Positions 26,172 to 34,909 of a stretch of DNA of 64,000 nucleotides are shown in pieces. A program made the position numbers and the translations under genes. The notes below the pieces were generated by a model, which was given only the letters and a program-made list of their open reading frames with translations, had not been told where the DNA came from and did not search any database. Position 1 is the stretch's first letter. Each line of letters opens with the position of its first letter. Source of the stretch: Natroniella sp046097105 (GTDB lineage: Bacteria > Bacillota > Halanaerobiia > Halobacteroidales > Halobacteroidaceae); NCBI RefSeq assembly GCF_046097105.1, contig NZ_CP175562.1, forward strand, positions 1,922,001 to 1,986,000. Reading direction: 5' to 3'.

Positions 26172-26199
26172 AAAAAACCATCAGACTTGAGTCCAATGG
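26172..26199 (-). terminator. trp leader attenuator (intrinsic terminator)
   Basis: The RNA has CCAUUGGACU-CA-AGUCUGAUGG (two central G-U pairs) followed by UUUUUU. It lies between the TRAP array and trpE. ACUCAA at its tip can instead pair with UUGAGU in the TRAP array, giving a competing antiterminator. Confidence 0.85.
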
Positions 26200-26239
26200 C
26201 CTATTAATACTTACCAATGGGGCTAGATATACCTCCCCC

Positions 26240-26287
26240 CTAGGCTCAACTCAACTCATCTCAACTATTCTCATCTCAACTCAACTA
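26240..26287 (-). promoter_or_regulatory. TRAP-binding site in the trp leader: ten (G/U)AG triplets
   Basis: Read on the minus strand, GAG or UAG triplets begin at an exact 5-nt period (plus-strand CTA/CTC at 26240, 45, 50, 55, 60, 65, 70, 75, 80 and 85), each separated by two bases. This is the RNA target of the 11-subunit TRAP ring. A second, looser set of (G/U)AG triplets lies upstream at about 26307-26351. Confidence 0.92.
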
Positions 26288-26356
26288 AATTATTATTTAA
26301 TTTTCTCTCAACTAATCTATATCACTATGCTCTATTCTAAACTCTAATCTAAAATC

Positions 26357-26578
26357 TTACTCAGATTCAACACTGCCATGTTTAGTAATCAATTCAGCTT
26401 TACCACGAATCTTAATTGCAGAGGTATGCTGAGTAAACTGAGCAATCATCACTTCACCTTGGTCTAGCTTCTCAGTATGGTGAAACTTGGTCTGTTGCCC
26501 ACGGGTTAATCCGATGATTGTTACCCCATCTTCTAAAGCTTTAACCATTATATAGTCTTCATTTCCTACTTTATCCAT
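26357..26578 (-). CDS. mtrB: Tryptophan RNA-binding attenuation protein (TRAP)
   Basis: A 73-aa protein, the same size as Bacillus TRAP (75). The core GLTRGQQTKFHHTEKLDQGE and AQFTQHTSAIKIRG is nearly the Bacillus sequence. The RNA-contacting residues Lys37, Lys56 and Arg58 occupy identical positions. Thr25, Thr49/52 and Ser53-type residues for tryptophan binding are in place. TRAP forms an 11-mer ring that, with bound Trp, wraps leader RNA and forces termination. Unlike Bacillus, where mtrB is with folE elsewhere, it is here immediately upstream of trpE and reads towards it. ATG with AGGAGG 7 nt upstream. No anti-TRAP gene is in the window. Confidence 0.96.
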   Translation of the reverse strand: MDKVGNEDYIMVKALEDGVTIIGLTRGQQTKFHHTEKLDQGEVMIAQFTQHTSAIKIRGKAELITKHGSVESE

Positions 26579-26609
26579 TGCAAACCTCCTTAAATCCTAC
26601 TTATCAATT

Positions 26610-26638
26610 ATAATATCGCAAATAAAAGCTACTGTCAA
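26610..26638 (-). promoter_or_regulatory. Promoter of mtrB (and probably the trp operon)
   Basis: On the minus strand, TTGACA (26638-26633), 17 nt, TATTAT (26615-26610). It lies between the DUF368 gene stop and mtrB. No other strong promoter is seen between mtrB and trpE, so the TRAP array may act on the mtrB transcript. Confidence 0.75.
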
Positions 26639-26645
26639 TAGTAAA

Positions 26646-27404
26646 TTATTGATCATTAATTGTCAATAAGAAAATACAAAGCCCTCCTAAAACAAAAGTA
26701 ATAACTTCAGCCAAGCCAATAGTAGCAGGAATAACACTCCTACTTGATCCTAAAATTAACCCAGTCAAAAAAGACATTAATAATGAACGATATCTTACTA
26801 ATAAAAAAGATAATAGCCAAGAAAATAATAATAATCCACTACCTACCCCTAAACCAAATAAAATTAAAGTAAATAACTCTAAATTGCTGATTGCTCCTAT
26901 TACGCCTTGATAAAGACCCAATATTACCAAAATTGTTCCACCACTTATTCCTGGCAAGATCATCGCTATACTACCAATTAATCCCCCCATAAAAAATCTA
27001 ATAAGAGCTATTTCTCCTCCACTAACTACCTGAGCAACTTCCCCAGAATAAAAATAAGCTACAACTATTCCTAATCCAATTAAAGCTATTGAGTTTAAAT
27101 CAAACTCTTCTATCTCTTGGCCCGTTATCTTACTAGAAACTAAGATTAGCCCCAGTAAAAAAGCAAACATTAAACTAGGGTAATTATCTAATAAATTAAC
27201 AATCACCTTAGAACTTACAAATGCTCCTAAAACCGCACCTAATCCAATAGGGGCCAAAACAACAACTTCAATTCTTTTAATCCCTCGTATCAACCGTTCA
27301 TAAATCTTTAGGATTAAAGCCATCGTTCCACCACTAACCCCAGGTAATGTATTGGCTATTCCTAAAGGAATTCCTTTTAAGAATAACTCAAGAAAGTCAT
27401 CCAT
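26646..27404 (-). CDS. DUF368 membrane protein (undecaprenyl-phosphate translocase family, PopT-like)
   Basis: A polytopic membrane protein of 252 aa. Two copies of the family signature are visible: NTLPGVSGGTMALIL near residue 19 and MILPGISGGTILVIL near 150, marking an inverted or tandem repeat of re-entrant segments. DUF368 proteins have been shown to return undecaprenyl phosphate to the cytoplasmic face, a step in envelope polymer synthesis. Function here is by family. The UppP-like gene at 11178 would act on the same lipid. Start ATG with GGGAGGAG. It lies 38 nt downstream of the hexapeptide transferase gene. Confidence 0.85.
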   Translation of the reverse strand: MDDFLELFLKGIPLGIANTLPGVSGGTMALILKIYERLIRGIKRIEVVVLAPIGLGAVLGAFVSSKVIVNLLDNYPSLMFAFLLGLILVSSKITGQEIEEFDLNSIALIGLGIVVAYFYSGEVAQVVSGGEIALIRFFMGGLIGSIAMILPGISGGTILVILGLYQGVIGAISNLELFTLILFGLGVGSGLLLFSWLLSFLLVRYRSLLMSFLTGLILGSSRSVIPATIGLAEVITFVLGGLCIFLLTINDQ

Positions 27405-27442
27405 AAGTCTCCTCCCAGATTTACAAAATTTTTTATTTAATT

Positions 27443-28408
27443 CTACTTTTGCTCTCTACCATATTTCTTCTTTAAAAAATCAAATAACTTCTTTTCAGCT
27501 TTGTATTCATCAATTGGTTTAGCTGGAGAACCAATCACAGTTACTCCTGCTTCTATCTCACTACCAAAGGGTACTACTGCTCCAGAGCCAACTGTGGCTT
27601 CTTCACCTACTATTGCTGTATGAACTACCGAATTAGAGCCAACCATTACTTTAGAGCCTATCTTACCACCGACAATTGCTCCACTACCAATAAAGGTTCC
27701 TGAATTAACTACAGTTGAAATCACCCTTCTATCATCAGGTGTCTCTAGTTCAACCTTTTTACGGCCGACATTAAAGACTCTAGACATTGGCCCGATTCGA
27801 ATCTGATCCTTAATTTCGACATTACTCTCAATATTTGCTGCTGTTCCAATTGAAACATTACTTCCAATCGTTACATGTCCTCTAATCGTTACATTCTCTT
27901 CAATTGTAACATTATCTCCTAACTTAACATTATTTCCAATGATAGCCCCAGTTCCAATATGACAATTATTACCTATCTCTGTTTGGGTTCTAACAACAAC
28001 CCCACTACCTATAAAAGTTCCTTCTCCAACCTTAACTTCTTCTTGTAAAATAGCATTGCCCACTACTCTACTAAAAGAACCAACTTCAACTCCATCATAT
28101 AACTCTGCTAAAGAGCTTACACTAGCTGCTGGAGCCAATGTAAGCTCTCTGACTTCTCGATGACGGAATGGATTATCATAGTCTTTGACTGGCAAAATAG
28201 CTATAATCGGATCTAGGCTATTATCTTTAATTAATTGAATAATCTGCTCCTCTTTTTGAGCAGGAATAATTGTAGAAAACTCTATTTTACGCCCATCACT
28301 CTGCCTAACTACTTTTAATGAGTAGTTCAACTTTCTCTCATTAAATATTTGTCTTAATCTATAACTAATTATCCCTCGGACTGTAGCTACAACTTGACAA
28401 TAATCCAT
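27443..28408 (-). CDS. Left-handed beta-helix (hexapeptide-repeat) acyltransferase-like protein
   Basis: A 321-aa protein. Residues about 1-85 form a small alpha/beta N-terminal domain. From about 105 to 300 the chain is a run of hexapeptide repeats (pattern V-x-I-G-x-x, as in VKLGDNVTIEENVTIRGHVT) forming a beta-helix, ending IGSPAKPIDEYKAEKK, typical of sugar O/N-acetyltransferases. The layout (N-domain, beta-helix, long insertion GPMSRVFNVGRKKVELETPD) resembles LpxD/DapH-type trimeric transferases, but no decisive catalytic His context is clear. Substrate unknown. Lies between pgpA-like and DUF368 genes with short gaps, suggesting an envelope-related operon. Confidence 0.7.
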   Translation of the reverse strand: MDYCQVVATVRGIISYRLRQIFNERKLNYSLKVVRQSDGRKIEFSTIIPAQKEEQIIQLIKDNSLDPIIAILPVKDYDNPFRHREVRELTLAPAASVSSLAELYDGVEVGSFSRVVGNAILQEEVKVGEGTFIGSGVVVRTQTEIGNNCHIGTGAIIGNNVKLGDNVTIEENVTIRGHVTIGSNVSIGTAANIESNVEIKDQIRIGPMSRVFNVGRKKVELETPDDRRVISTVVNSGTFIGSGAIVGGKIGSKVMVGSNSVVHTAIVGEEATVGSGAVVPFGSEIEAGVTVIGSPAKPIDEYKAEKKLFDFLKKKYGREQK

Positions 28409-28422
28409 TACATCACCCCATT

Positions 28423-28932
28423 TTATGATACATCTTTTTGTGTTAATTCCTCTTCAGCTTCTTCTTCACTCCTCTTTTGATGAGCAATTCTTGCTGCAGC
28501 AGCGGCAGCAACTCCTGCTACTAAATCATCTATAAACGTATTAACTTGTTCACCTTTATTATTATCTAACTTCTTCATCACACCTATCTTATTCTTATCT
28601 AAATAGCCAAAACTTGTAAATCCAATCGTTCCATAGATATTAGCAATTGCTAAAGCAAGACTTTCATCAACTCCATAAAGTGGTTCATCACGCTTAATAA
28701 TACTAGCTAATGGCTCTTCCACTTTTCCTTGTTCTGTCAACCTATCTAAAGCAATTCCTGTTAATAAAGTATATTGTACTTCACGCTTATTTAAAACCTG
28801 ACCAACTGAATCTATACATTTATCCATTGTTATTGTATCATCATAAGGACTCTGTAGCTTATAAACCAAATCTGCTACAGCCTTCATACTAACCCCTCTC
28901 TGCTCCAACTTTTTAACTATTAACTCTTTCAT
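28423..28932 (-). CDS. PgpA-family phosphatidylglycerophosphatase-like protein (YutG type)
   Basis: A 169-aa protein of the PgpA/YutG family, which dephosphorylates phosphatidylglycerol phosphate. Conserved features are ANIYGTIGFTSFGYLDKNK and TFIDDLVAGVAAAAAARIAH, whose Asp-Asp pair belongs to the metal site. The N-terminal half (REVQYTLLTGIALDRL, GVDESLALAIA) matches the cytosolic YutG branch, which lacks the membrane helices of E. coli PgpA; enzyme activity on the lipid is therefore less certain. A low-complexity acidic tail ends the chain. Start ATG behind AAAGGAGGAG. Confidence 0.8.
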   Translation of the reverse strand: MKELIVKKLEQRGVSMKAVADLVYKLQSPYDDTITMDKCIDSVGQVLNKREVQYTLLTGIALDRLTEQGKVEEPLASIIKRDEPLYGVDESLALAIANIYGTIGFTSFGYLDKNKIGVMKKLDNNKGEQVNTFIDDLVAGVAAAAAARIAHQKRSEEEAEEELTQKDVS

Positions 28933-29104
28933 ATTTTCTCCTCCTTTAGAGATTTTATGTCCATCAATAACTCAATTTATCACTAAGATTACTATTTAAT
29001 CTTATAATTGATCATACTTAATTGCAATCATTAACTTGTAAAGTTAACTTCTTAACATGTCTATTAAGATCTAATTACTAGATATAATATTCTATGCATT
29101 ATTA

Positions 29105-32100
29105 CTAAAAAGAGTGTTTTACCTTTAATTCACTCAGCTTCTTTTTTAACTTAGGCGTTACTTCTAATCTATATTCATCTGAAAGTTTAATGCTGACTCG
29201 ATATTCTTTAATTAATAAATGTAAATAGACTGAATTCATTCCAGAAAAATCAAGCAATAATTCTTTTAATTCAATTAGCTTTTGTTGATCAAACTCCTTT
29301 AGCTGTAAGTGAAATGGTTTGTTTTTATTTGAAGAAGAAAAATCTGCCACTCTTAAATCTCCTACTTTATTAGCTATAATCTTACCTTCTTGATTTACTT
29401 TGCCTGCTAGTAAAATTGGTTCATCTTCTAGTAGAAATTCTTGATACTGCTGATAAGTATCTGGAAAGACAATTACCTCAAAATCACCATAGTCATCCTC
29501 TACAGTCAAAAAAGACATCTGACGTTGATTCTTAGTTATTATTTCTCGATTATTAGTAATTAATCCTCCCACGATTACTCTTTCTTTACCCTCTTTAATA
29601 TTTTTACTTATCATATTTCTTTTCTGCTGTAATTCTTCCAAAAATGAATCTAAAGGATGGCCTGATAAATAAAGTCCCAACATCTCTTTTTCTAAAGCCA
29701 ACAACTTTTGTTGATCAAACTCTTCTATCTCAGGTAATTTAATTTGCTCAGTTATAAAGTCGTCATCTTGCTCAAATAGATCTAAAAAACTTGTCTGTCC
29801 ATTACTTCTTTCTTGTTGAATCCTTTGAGCTTGTGCAAAAGCATTAGCTAATACCTCTAATAACTGTGAACGATAATTACCTAAGGAGTCAAAAGCACCA
29901 GCTTTAATCAGGCTCTCTACCACCCTCTTATTAACCGTACCTAAATCAACCCGCTGGCAGAAGTCAAATAAATCACTAAATTTCTCTTTCTGTCGAACAG
30001 CAATAATCTCCTCAATCGCCTTCTGCCCTACATTTTTAACCCCTTCTAAACCAAACCTAATTTTTCTTCCTTCGACTGTAAAACCAATCCGACTGTAGTT
30101 AATATCTGGTGGTAAGATCTCAATCTCCATTCGTTCCGCTTCAAGAATATATTCAGCTACTTTATCACTATTGCCAATAATACTGGTCAATAAAGCTGCC
30201 ATAAATTGAACAGGATAATGTGCTTTTAAATAAGCCGTTTGATAAGATACATAAGCATAAGCAGTACTGTGGGCCTTGTTAAAACCATACCCACTAAAAT
30301 ACTCAATTAATTCGAACAACTCCTCAGCTAACTCTTGACTATAACCATTACTGACTGCCCCTGGTATATCTCCATTTCCATTAATAAAAATATCACGATG
30401 TTTTTTCATCACTTCAGGCTTCTTTTTACCCATTGCTCGTCGTAAAATATCGGCCTCACCAAGAGAATAACCAGCTACCTGTTGTACAATCTGCATCACT
30501 TGCTCTTGATAGAGGATTACTCCATAGGTTGGCTCCAAAATCTCCTTTAAATCAGGATGAGGATATTTAACCTCCTGCTCCCCATGCCTACGAGCAATAA
30601 AGTCATCAACCATTCCACTACCTAATGGTCCAGGCCGATACAAAGCAAGCAATGCAATAACATCCTCAATATTCTCAGGTTTTAGCTCTTTAATTAACCT
30701 TCTCATTCCATCACTTTCTAGCTGAAAAACACCTAGACTTAAACCTTGGCCTAACAATTCAAAAACTGCTGGGTCATCAAAAGAAAGCTTTTCTAGTTTT
30801 AAATCTTTGGCCCGTGTTTTATTAATCAGACTCAATGCTTTATCAATCACTGTCAAAGTTCTTAAGCCTAAAAAATCCATCTTTAACAACCCTAACTGTT
30901 CTAAGCTGTCCATATCATATTGAGTCGTAATTTCACCTTTACTCTGGTATAAGGGAGTATAATTAGTCAACTCTTCTTTAGTAATTACCACCCCTGCTGC
31001 ATGGGTTGACGAGTGGCGTTTTAAACCTTCAATCCGCTGTGAATAGTCAATCAACTCTTTAACTTCAGTATCAGATCTATACAGTTTTTTTAATTCGTCC
31101 GCTTGTTGTAAAGCATCTTTTAAAGTAATTCCTAATGAATTCGGAATAGCCTTAGCTACCTTGTCAGTCTTATCATAACTGATTCCTAATACCCGTCCTA
31201 CATCACGAATAGCTCCTTTAGCAGCCATCGTACCAAAAGTAATTATCTGAGCTACCTTATCAGCACCATACTCTTTTGTTACATATTCAATTACTTCATC
31301 CCGTCGTTCATAGCAAAAATCAATATCAATATCGGGCATAGAAATACGAGCAGGATTTAAGAACCTTTCAAATAATAAGTTATACTCTAATGGATCAATT
31401 TCTGTAATATCTAACAAATATGAAATAATACTTGAAGCTGCACTACCCCGCCCCGGGCCAACAATAATATCATTATCCTTAGCATACTTAATAAAATCTC
31501 TAACAATTAAAAAATAAGCTGGATATCCCATCTGATTAATTATCCCTAATTCATGTTCAATTCTATCTTCTATCTCACAAGTTAACTCTCCATACTTCCT
31601 TTTAACCCCTTGATAAGTCAATTTCCGTAAATATGACTCAACAGTTTCTCCTATCGGTACATCATAATGTGGTAATAAGATCTGTTCAAAATCTAAATCA
31701 ACCTTACATCTGTCAGCAATTTGAACTGTATTAGCGATTGCCTGAGGATAATCAGCAAATAACTCCTCCATCTCTTGTGAGTTTTTAAAATAAAATTGAT
31801 CGTTAGGAAACTGTAATCGATCTTGATCCTTAACATCCTTTCCCGTTTGAATACAGAGTAAAATATCATGTACCTTGGCATCATCTTGAGTTAAATAATG
31901 GACATCATTCGTTGCTACTAAAGGAATATCCAGTCTTCGACTCAACTGTACCAATTCATCATTGACCCTCTTTTCTTCCTTTAAGCCATGATCTTGTAAT
32001 TCTAAAAAGAAGTTCCCTTCCCCAAAAACATCCTGATAGGCCAACGCTATCTTTCCTGCTTGCTCAGTCTGTCCATTTGATAATAAAGTAGAAATCTCCC

Positions 32101-32515
32101 CAGCTAAACAACTACTTAAGCAGATTAACCCCTCACTATTTTCTCTTAATAATTCCCGATCAATCCGTGGTTTATAATAAAAACCCTCTGTATAACCCTG
32201 AGAGACCAATTTTAACAGATTACGATAACCTTCATTATTCTCAGCCAATAATATCAGATGGGCCAACTTTTTATTATTGACATCCTTGCGCAAACGATTA
32301 TCAGTAATATAGACCTCACAACCAATAATTGGCTTAATTCCTGCTGCTTTAGCTTGGCGATAAAACTCAACTGCTCCATACATCACCCCATGATCGGTCA
32401 TCGCCACTGCTGGCATACCTTCTTTCTTGGCTTGAGCAATCAATTCTTCAGTCTTGACAGCTCCATCTAATAAACTATATTCGGTATGTACATGAAGGTG
32501 AACAAATTGGCCCAT
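29105..32515 (-). CDS. dnaE: DNA polymerase III alpha subunit, DnaE type
   Basis: A replicative polymerase of 1136 aa, normal length. The N-terminal PHP domain starts FVHLHVHTEYSLLDGAVK with several metal-type His residues. The polymerase domain has GPGRGSAASSIISYLL and the catalytic aspartates in MPDIDIDFCYERR, then LLKMDFLGLRTL, ALYRPGPL and FNKAHSTAYAYVSYQTAYLK. A helix-hairpin-helix/beta-binding region and a C-terminal OB fold (VGGLITNNREIITKNQRQ) follow. In Firmicutes it works with PolC, extending RNA primers on the lagging strand. It lies next to divergent ytrH-ytrI, as in Bacillus. Confidence 0.96.
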   Translation of the reverse strand: MGQFVHLHVHTEYSLLDGAVKTEELIAQAKKEGMPAVAMTDHGVMYGAVEFYRQAKAAGIKPIIGCEVYITDNRLRKDVNNKKLAHLILLAENNEGYRNLLKLVSQGYTEGFYYKPRIDRELLRENSEGLICLSSCLAGEISTLLSNGQTEQAGKIALAYQDVFGEGNFFLELQDHGLKEEKRVNDELVQLSRRLDIPLVATNDVHYLTQDDAKVHDILLCIQTGKDVKDQDRLQFPNDQFYFKNSQEMEELFADYPQAIANTVQIADRCKVDLDFEQILLPHYDVPIGETVESYLRKLTYQGVKRKYGELTCEIEDRIEHELGIINQMGYPAYFLIVRDFIKYAKDNDIIVGPGRGSAASSIISYLLDITEIDPLEYNLLFERFLNPARISMPDIDIDFCYERRDEVIEYVTKEYGADKVAQIITFGTMAAKGAIRDVGRVLGISYDKTDKVAKAIPNSLGITLKDALQQADELKKLYRSDTEVKELIDYSQRIEGLKRHSSTHAAGVVITKEELTNYTPLYQSKGEITTQYDMDSLEQLGLLKMDFLGLRTLTVIDKALSLINKTRAKDLKLEKLSFDDPAVFELLGQGLSLGVFQLESDGMRRLIKELKPENIEDVIALLALYRPGPLGSGMVDDFIARRHGEQEVKYPHPDLKEILEPTYGVILYQEQVMQIVQQVAGYSLGEADILRRAMGKKKPEVMKKHRDIFINGNGDIPGAVSNGYSQELAEELFELIEYFSGYGFNKAHSTAYAYVSYQTAYLKAHYPVQFMAALLTSIIGNSDKVAEYILEAERMEIEILPPDINYSRIGFTVEGRKIRFGLEGVKNVGQKAIEEIIAVRQKEKFSDLFDFCQRVDLGTVNKRVVESLIKAGAFDSLGNYRSQLLEVLANAFAQAQRIQQERSNGQTSFLDLFEQDDDFITEQIKLPEIEEFDQQKLLALEKEMLGLYLSGHPLDSFLEELQQKRNMISKNIKEGKERVIVGGLITNNREIITKNQRQMSFLTVEDDYGDFEVIVFPDTYQQYQEFLLEDEPILLAGKVNQEGKIIANKVGDLRVADFSSSNKNKPFHLQLKEFDQQKLIELKELLLDFSGMNSVYLHLLIKEYRVSIKLSDEYRLEVTPKLKKKLSELKVKHSF

Positions 32516-32685
32516 ATTATCCCTCCTACTCTTTTATTAAATAATTTTAAATTTACAATATACACTCAAAAATTAGAATTATATTGGTTAATAACCATTT
32601 TCATATTTTTCCCAATTAAGTCTCAGCTTATCCTACCTCTATAATATATTTATTTGACTCTAAAATCAAAAAAAAACAAACTTAA

Positions 32686-32704
32686 TTGATATATAGTGTC
32701 AGTA
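32686..32704. repeat. Solo left end of the GTGTCAG element family
   Basis: TTGATATATAGTGTCAGTA is identical to 12029-12047. No matching right end is visible within 120 nt, so this is probably a decayed copy. It lies between dnaE and ytrH in a 295-nt intergenic gap. Confidence 0.5.
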
Positions 32705-32810
32705 AAGATCAACACCTTAAAATTTAGGGATTTCTCTTGAAAGATTAGACATAATTCAATCATAACAATAATACAGATACTCTTATAAACTTAATCTGGT
32801 AGGTGAGTCT

Positions 32811-33122
32811 ATGAACAGACTAATTTTAGTCTTTTTTATCGCCTTAGGAGTAGTCCTCGGTGGAGCAATCATTGGTAGTGTAGGAGCAACTTTAACTGGT
32901 GAATCACCTCTTAAAGCAATGGTTCAATTAAGTCAAGAAATTAAATTATGGGCTGTAGTTACTGCAATTGGTGGTACCTTTAGTAATTTAAGAATTATTG
33001 AAGGTGGCGTCTTTGAAGGAAGATTTATTGTCTTAATCAGACAATTTGTCCTCTTAACTGCTGCTTTTATCGGAGCCCAACTTGGCATCTGGCTAATCAC
33101 CATCCTTACTGGGGGAAACTGA
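32811..33122 (+). CDS. ytrH: Sporulation protein YtrH family
   Basis: A 103-aa membrane protein with three hydrophobic segments (about 4-26, 45-62 and 80-99). The Gly-rich opening GVVLGGAIIGSVGATLTGESPLKAM and the middle LWAVVTAIGGTFSNLRIIEGG are typical of YtrH, a mother-cell protein needed for efficient Bacillus sporulation under sigma-E control. ytrI follows one base after its stop codon, and dnaE lies on the other side, matching Bacillus synteny. A TAGGTGAG site precedes the ATG. The sigma-E promoter was not resolved. Confidence 0.88.
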   Translation: MNRLILVFFIALGVVLGGAIIGSVGATLTGESPLKAMVQLSQEIKLWAVVTAIGGTFSNLRIIEGGVFEGRFIVLIRQFVLLTAAFIGAQLGIWLITILTGGN

Positions 33123-33123
33123 A

Positions 33124-33612
33124 ATGAACTTTAATTTTTTAACCTTGACAAAATCTGAACTGCTACGCTTAGTGGCCAGTTTTATCTTTGGAGTTATTAT
33201 CGGAGTTACCTTACTTAATCTCTTTGTAGGACACCGAGTAGATAATTTAATTTATGAAAAAGAGGAATTAAAGGCCAATTTAGAAAACCAGGAAGCACAG
33301 TTGGAGCGGTTAGAGGAGAGTTTAGCTGAGGAAAGAAAGAAGATCATTCAAAAACTAAAGGTTAAGATCGAAACAGATTTAGATAAACATATCACCCAGC
33401 AATTAAAACAGAAGATCTTTAACCTCCTAAAAAGTCTAATCGGTCGTGAAATAGATAATATAGACGGCAAGCTAATAGCAGAAACACTTGAAGGAAGAAT
33501 TGTAATTATCGAAGGAGATGAATATGAGTTAGATCTACTCTGGTTTATGATCCAACCGGATGCTGTAGTCTCTTTTGAAGTTAATAGATTCAAAATTAAT
33601 ACCAATGAATAA
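33124..33612 (+). CDS. ytrI: Sporulation membrane protein YtrI-like
   Basis: A 162-aa protein with a single membrane segment at about residues 18-36, then a coiled coil (about 45-85: YEKEELKANLENQEAQLERL) and a C-terminal globular part. In YtrI the C-terminal part is outside the cytoplasmic leaflet of the forespore outer membrane. Identification rests on the layout and on position: the start lies 1 nt after the ytrH stop, in the Bacillus order. The sequence itself is weakly conserved. Terminated by the hairpin at 33611-33632. Confidence 0.75.
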   Translation: MNFNFLTLTKSELLRLVASFIFGVIIGVTLLNLFVGHRVDNLIYEKEELKANLENQEAQLERLEESLAEERKKIIQKLKVKIETDLDKHITQQLKQKIFNLLKSLIGREIDNIDGKLIAETLEGRIVIIEGDEYELDLLWFMIQPDAVVSFEVNRFKINTNE

Positions 33613-33632
33613 AGTTGCCAGTTGGCAACTTT
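33611..33632. terminator. Bidirectional terminator between ytrI and aspartate aminotransferase
   Basis: aaagttgcca / tggcaacttt form a 10-bp stem with a 2-nt apex, overlapping the ytrI stop. It is flanked by T-rich DNA on both strands. Confidence 0.7.
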
Positions 33633-33659
33633 ATTCAAATTATATAACTTAATAATTTT

Positions 33660-34847
33660 TTATTTATTTAACAAACTACCAATTCGCTTAATTGCTTCTG
33701 TTATTTGTTCTTCGCTGACAGCATAAGATAACCTCAAATGCCCTTCTTGGCCAAAAGCAGAACCAGGTATCGTAGCCACTCCTGCCTTTTGTAATAATAA
33801 CTCCGCTAGCTTCTGATCATCAGTTACTTCTTGATCTGCTATAACCTTTCCTACTAATCCTTCAATATTAACAAAGACATAAAAAGCTCCAGCAGGATTA
33901 AGCACTTGCATCCCTGAAATCTGATTTAAGCCATTAACTATAATCTCTCGGCGTTGATTAAAGGCATCTTTCATTGTAACAGTCGGCTCTTGACTACCTA
34001 ATAAAGCTGCTAGACTTGCCCGTTGGGCAATTGAGTTAGCATTAGAAGTACTGTGGCTTTGTAATCTTCCCATCGCTGCAATAATATCTTGCGGGCCAAC
34101 AGCATAACCAATCCTCCAACCTGTCATCGCATATGCTTTAGAAACACCATCAATCACAATTGTTCGCTCTTTAATCTTTGGTCCTAATGCCGCAATACTG
34201 ATAGCCTCCTGCTGATAACTTATCTTTTGATAGATTTCATCAGCAATTACTAAAATATCTTCTTCAACTATTATTTCAGCAAGCTCAAGCAACTCCTGCT
34301 CAGTATAAACTGCTCCAGTTGGATTATTAGGACTATTAATAATTAGTGCTCTAGTCTGAGGTGTAATTGCTTCCTTAAGTTGCTTAGCAGTTAATTTAAA
34401 ACCTTTCTCTTCAACAGTCTTAACCTTGACAGGTCTGCCTTGTGCAAACTTAATCTGCTCTGGATAACTAACCCAATAAGGCACAGGCAAGATCACCTCA
34501 TCACCAGGGTTTATTATAGCCTGTAAAACATTAAATAACGACTGCTTAGCTCCATTAGAAATAATCACCTGCTCAGGATCATACTCCAAACCTTTATCTT
34601 CTTTAAATCTAGTACAAACAGCCTCTTGCAATTCTTTTATCCCAGTTGTTGAGGTATAAGTAGTAAACCCTTCTTTAATAGCATCAATACCTGCTTTTTT
34701 TACATGCTGTGGAGTTTCAAAATCTGGCTCCCCAGCCCCTAAACCGATTATATCTCTTCCTTCTTCTTTTAACCTCTTAGCTTCAGCACTAATTGCTAAT
34801 GTCGGCGAATCTTGAATTTGATTAATTCGTGTTGATAACTCTACCAT
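33660..34847 (-). CDS. aspC: Pyridoxal-phosphate aminotransferase, aspartate aminotransferase type
   Basis: A class I aminotransferase (395 aa) of the thermophile/Bacillus AspB subgroup, interconverting aspartate and oxaloacetate with glutamate. It has LGAGEPDFETPQHVK, the Tyr/Asn/Asp contacts INSPNNPTGAVYT and ADEIYQKI, the PLP lysine in GVSKAYAMTGWRIGY and the C-terminal substrate Arg in HLRLSYA. The longest frame starts 12 codons earlier, but the ATG at 34847 is placed after GGAGGG and gives the usual MVELSTRINQIQDSP start. Related aminotransferases for aromatic amino acids or prephenate cannot be excluded by eye. Confidence 0.9.
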   Translation of the reverse strand: MVELSTRINQIQDSPTLAISAEAKRLKEEGRDIIGLGAGEPDFETPQHVKKAGIDAIKEGFTTYTSTTGIKELQEAVCTRFKEDKGLEYDPEQVIISNGAKQSLFNVLQAIINPGDEVILPVPYWVSYPEQIKFAQGRPVKVKTVEEKGFKLTAKQLKEAITPQTRALIINSPNNPTGAVYTEQELLELAEIIVEEDILVIADEIYQKISYQQEAISIAALGPKIKERTIVIDGVSKAYAMTGWRIGYAVGPQDIIAAMGRLQSHSTSNANSIAQRASLAALLGSQEPTVTMKDAFNQRREIIVNGLNQISGMQVLNPAGAFYVFVNIEGLVGKVIADQEVTDDQKLAELLLQKAGVATIPGSAFGQEGHLRLSYAVSEEQITEAIKRIGSLLNK

Positions 34848-34909
34848 CCTTTCTTCTCCCTCCTTCAAATTACAATTAAACAACTCTACTTTTATCTAGT
34901 CACTACTAA

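Noticed and set aside
26090..26350. Possible T-box or leader peptide controlling trpE
   Set aside because: No AGGGTGG motif and no short ORF with tandem Trp codons were found; the (G/U)AG array with mtrB explains the leader.
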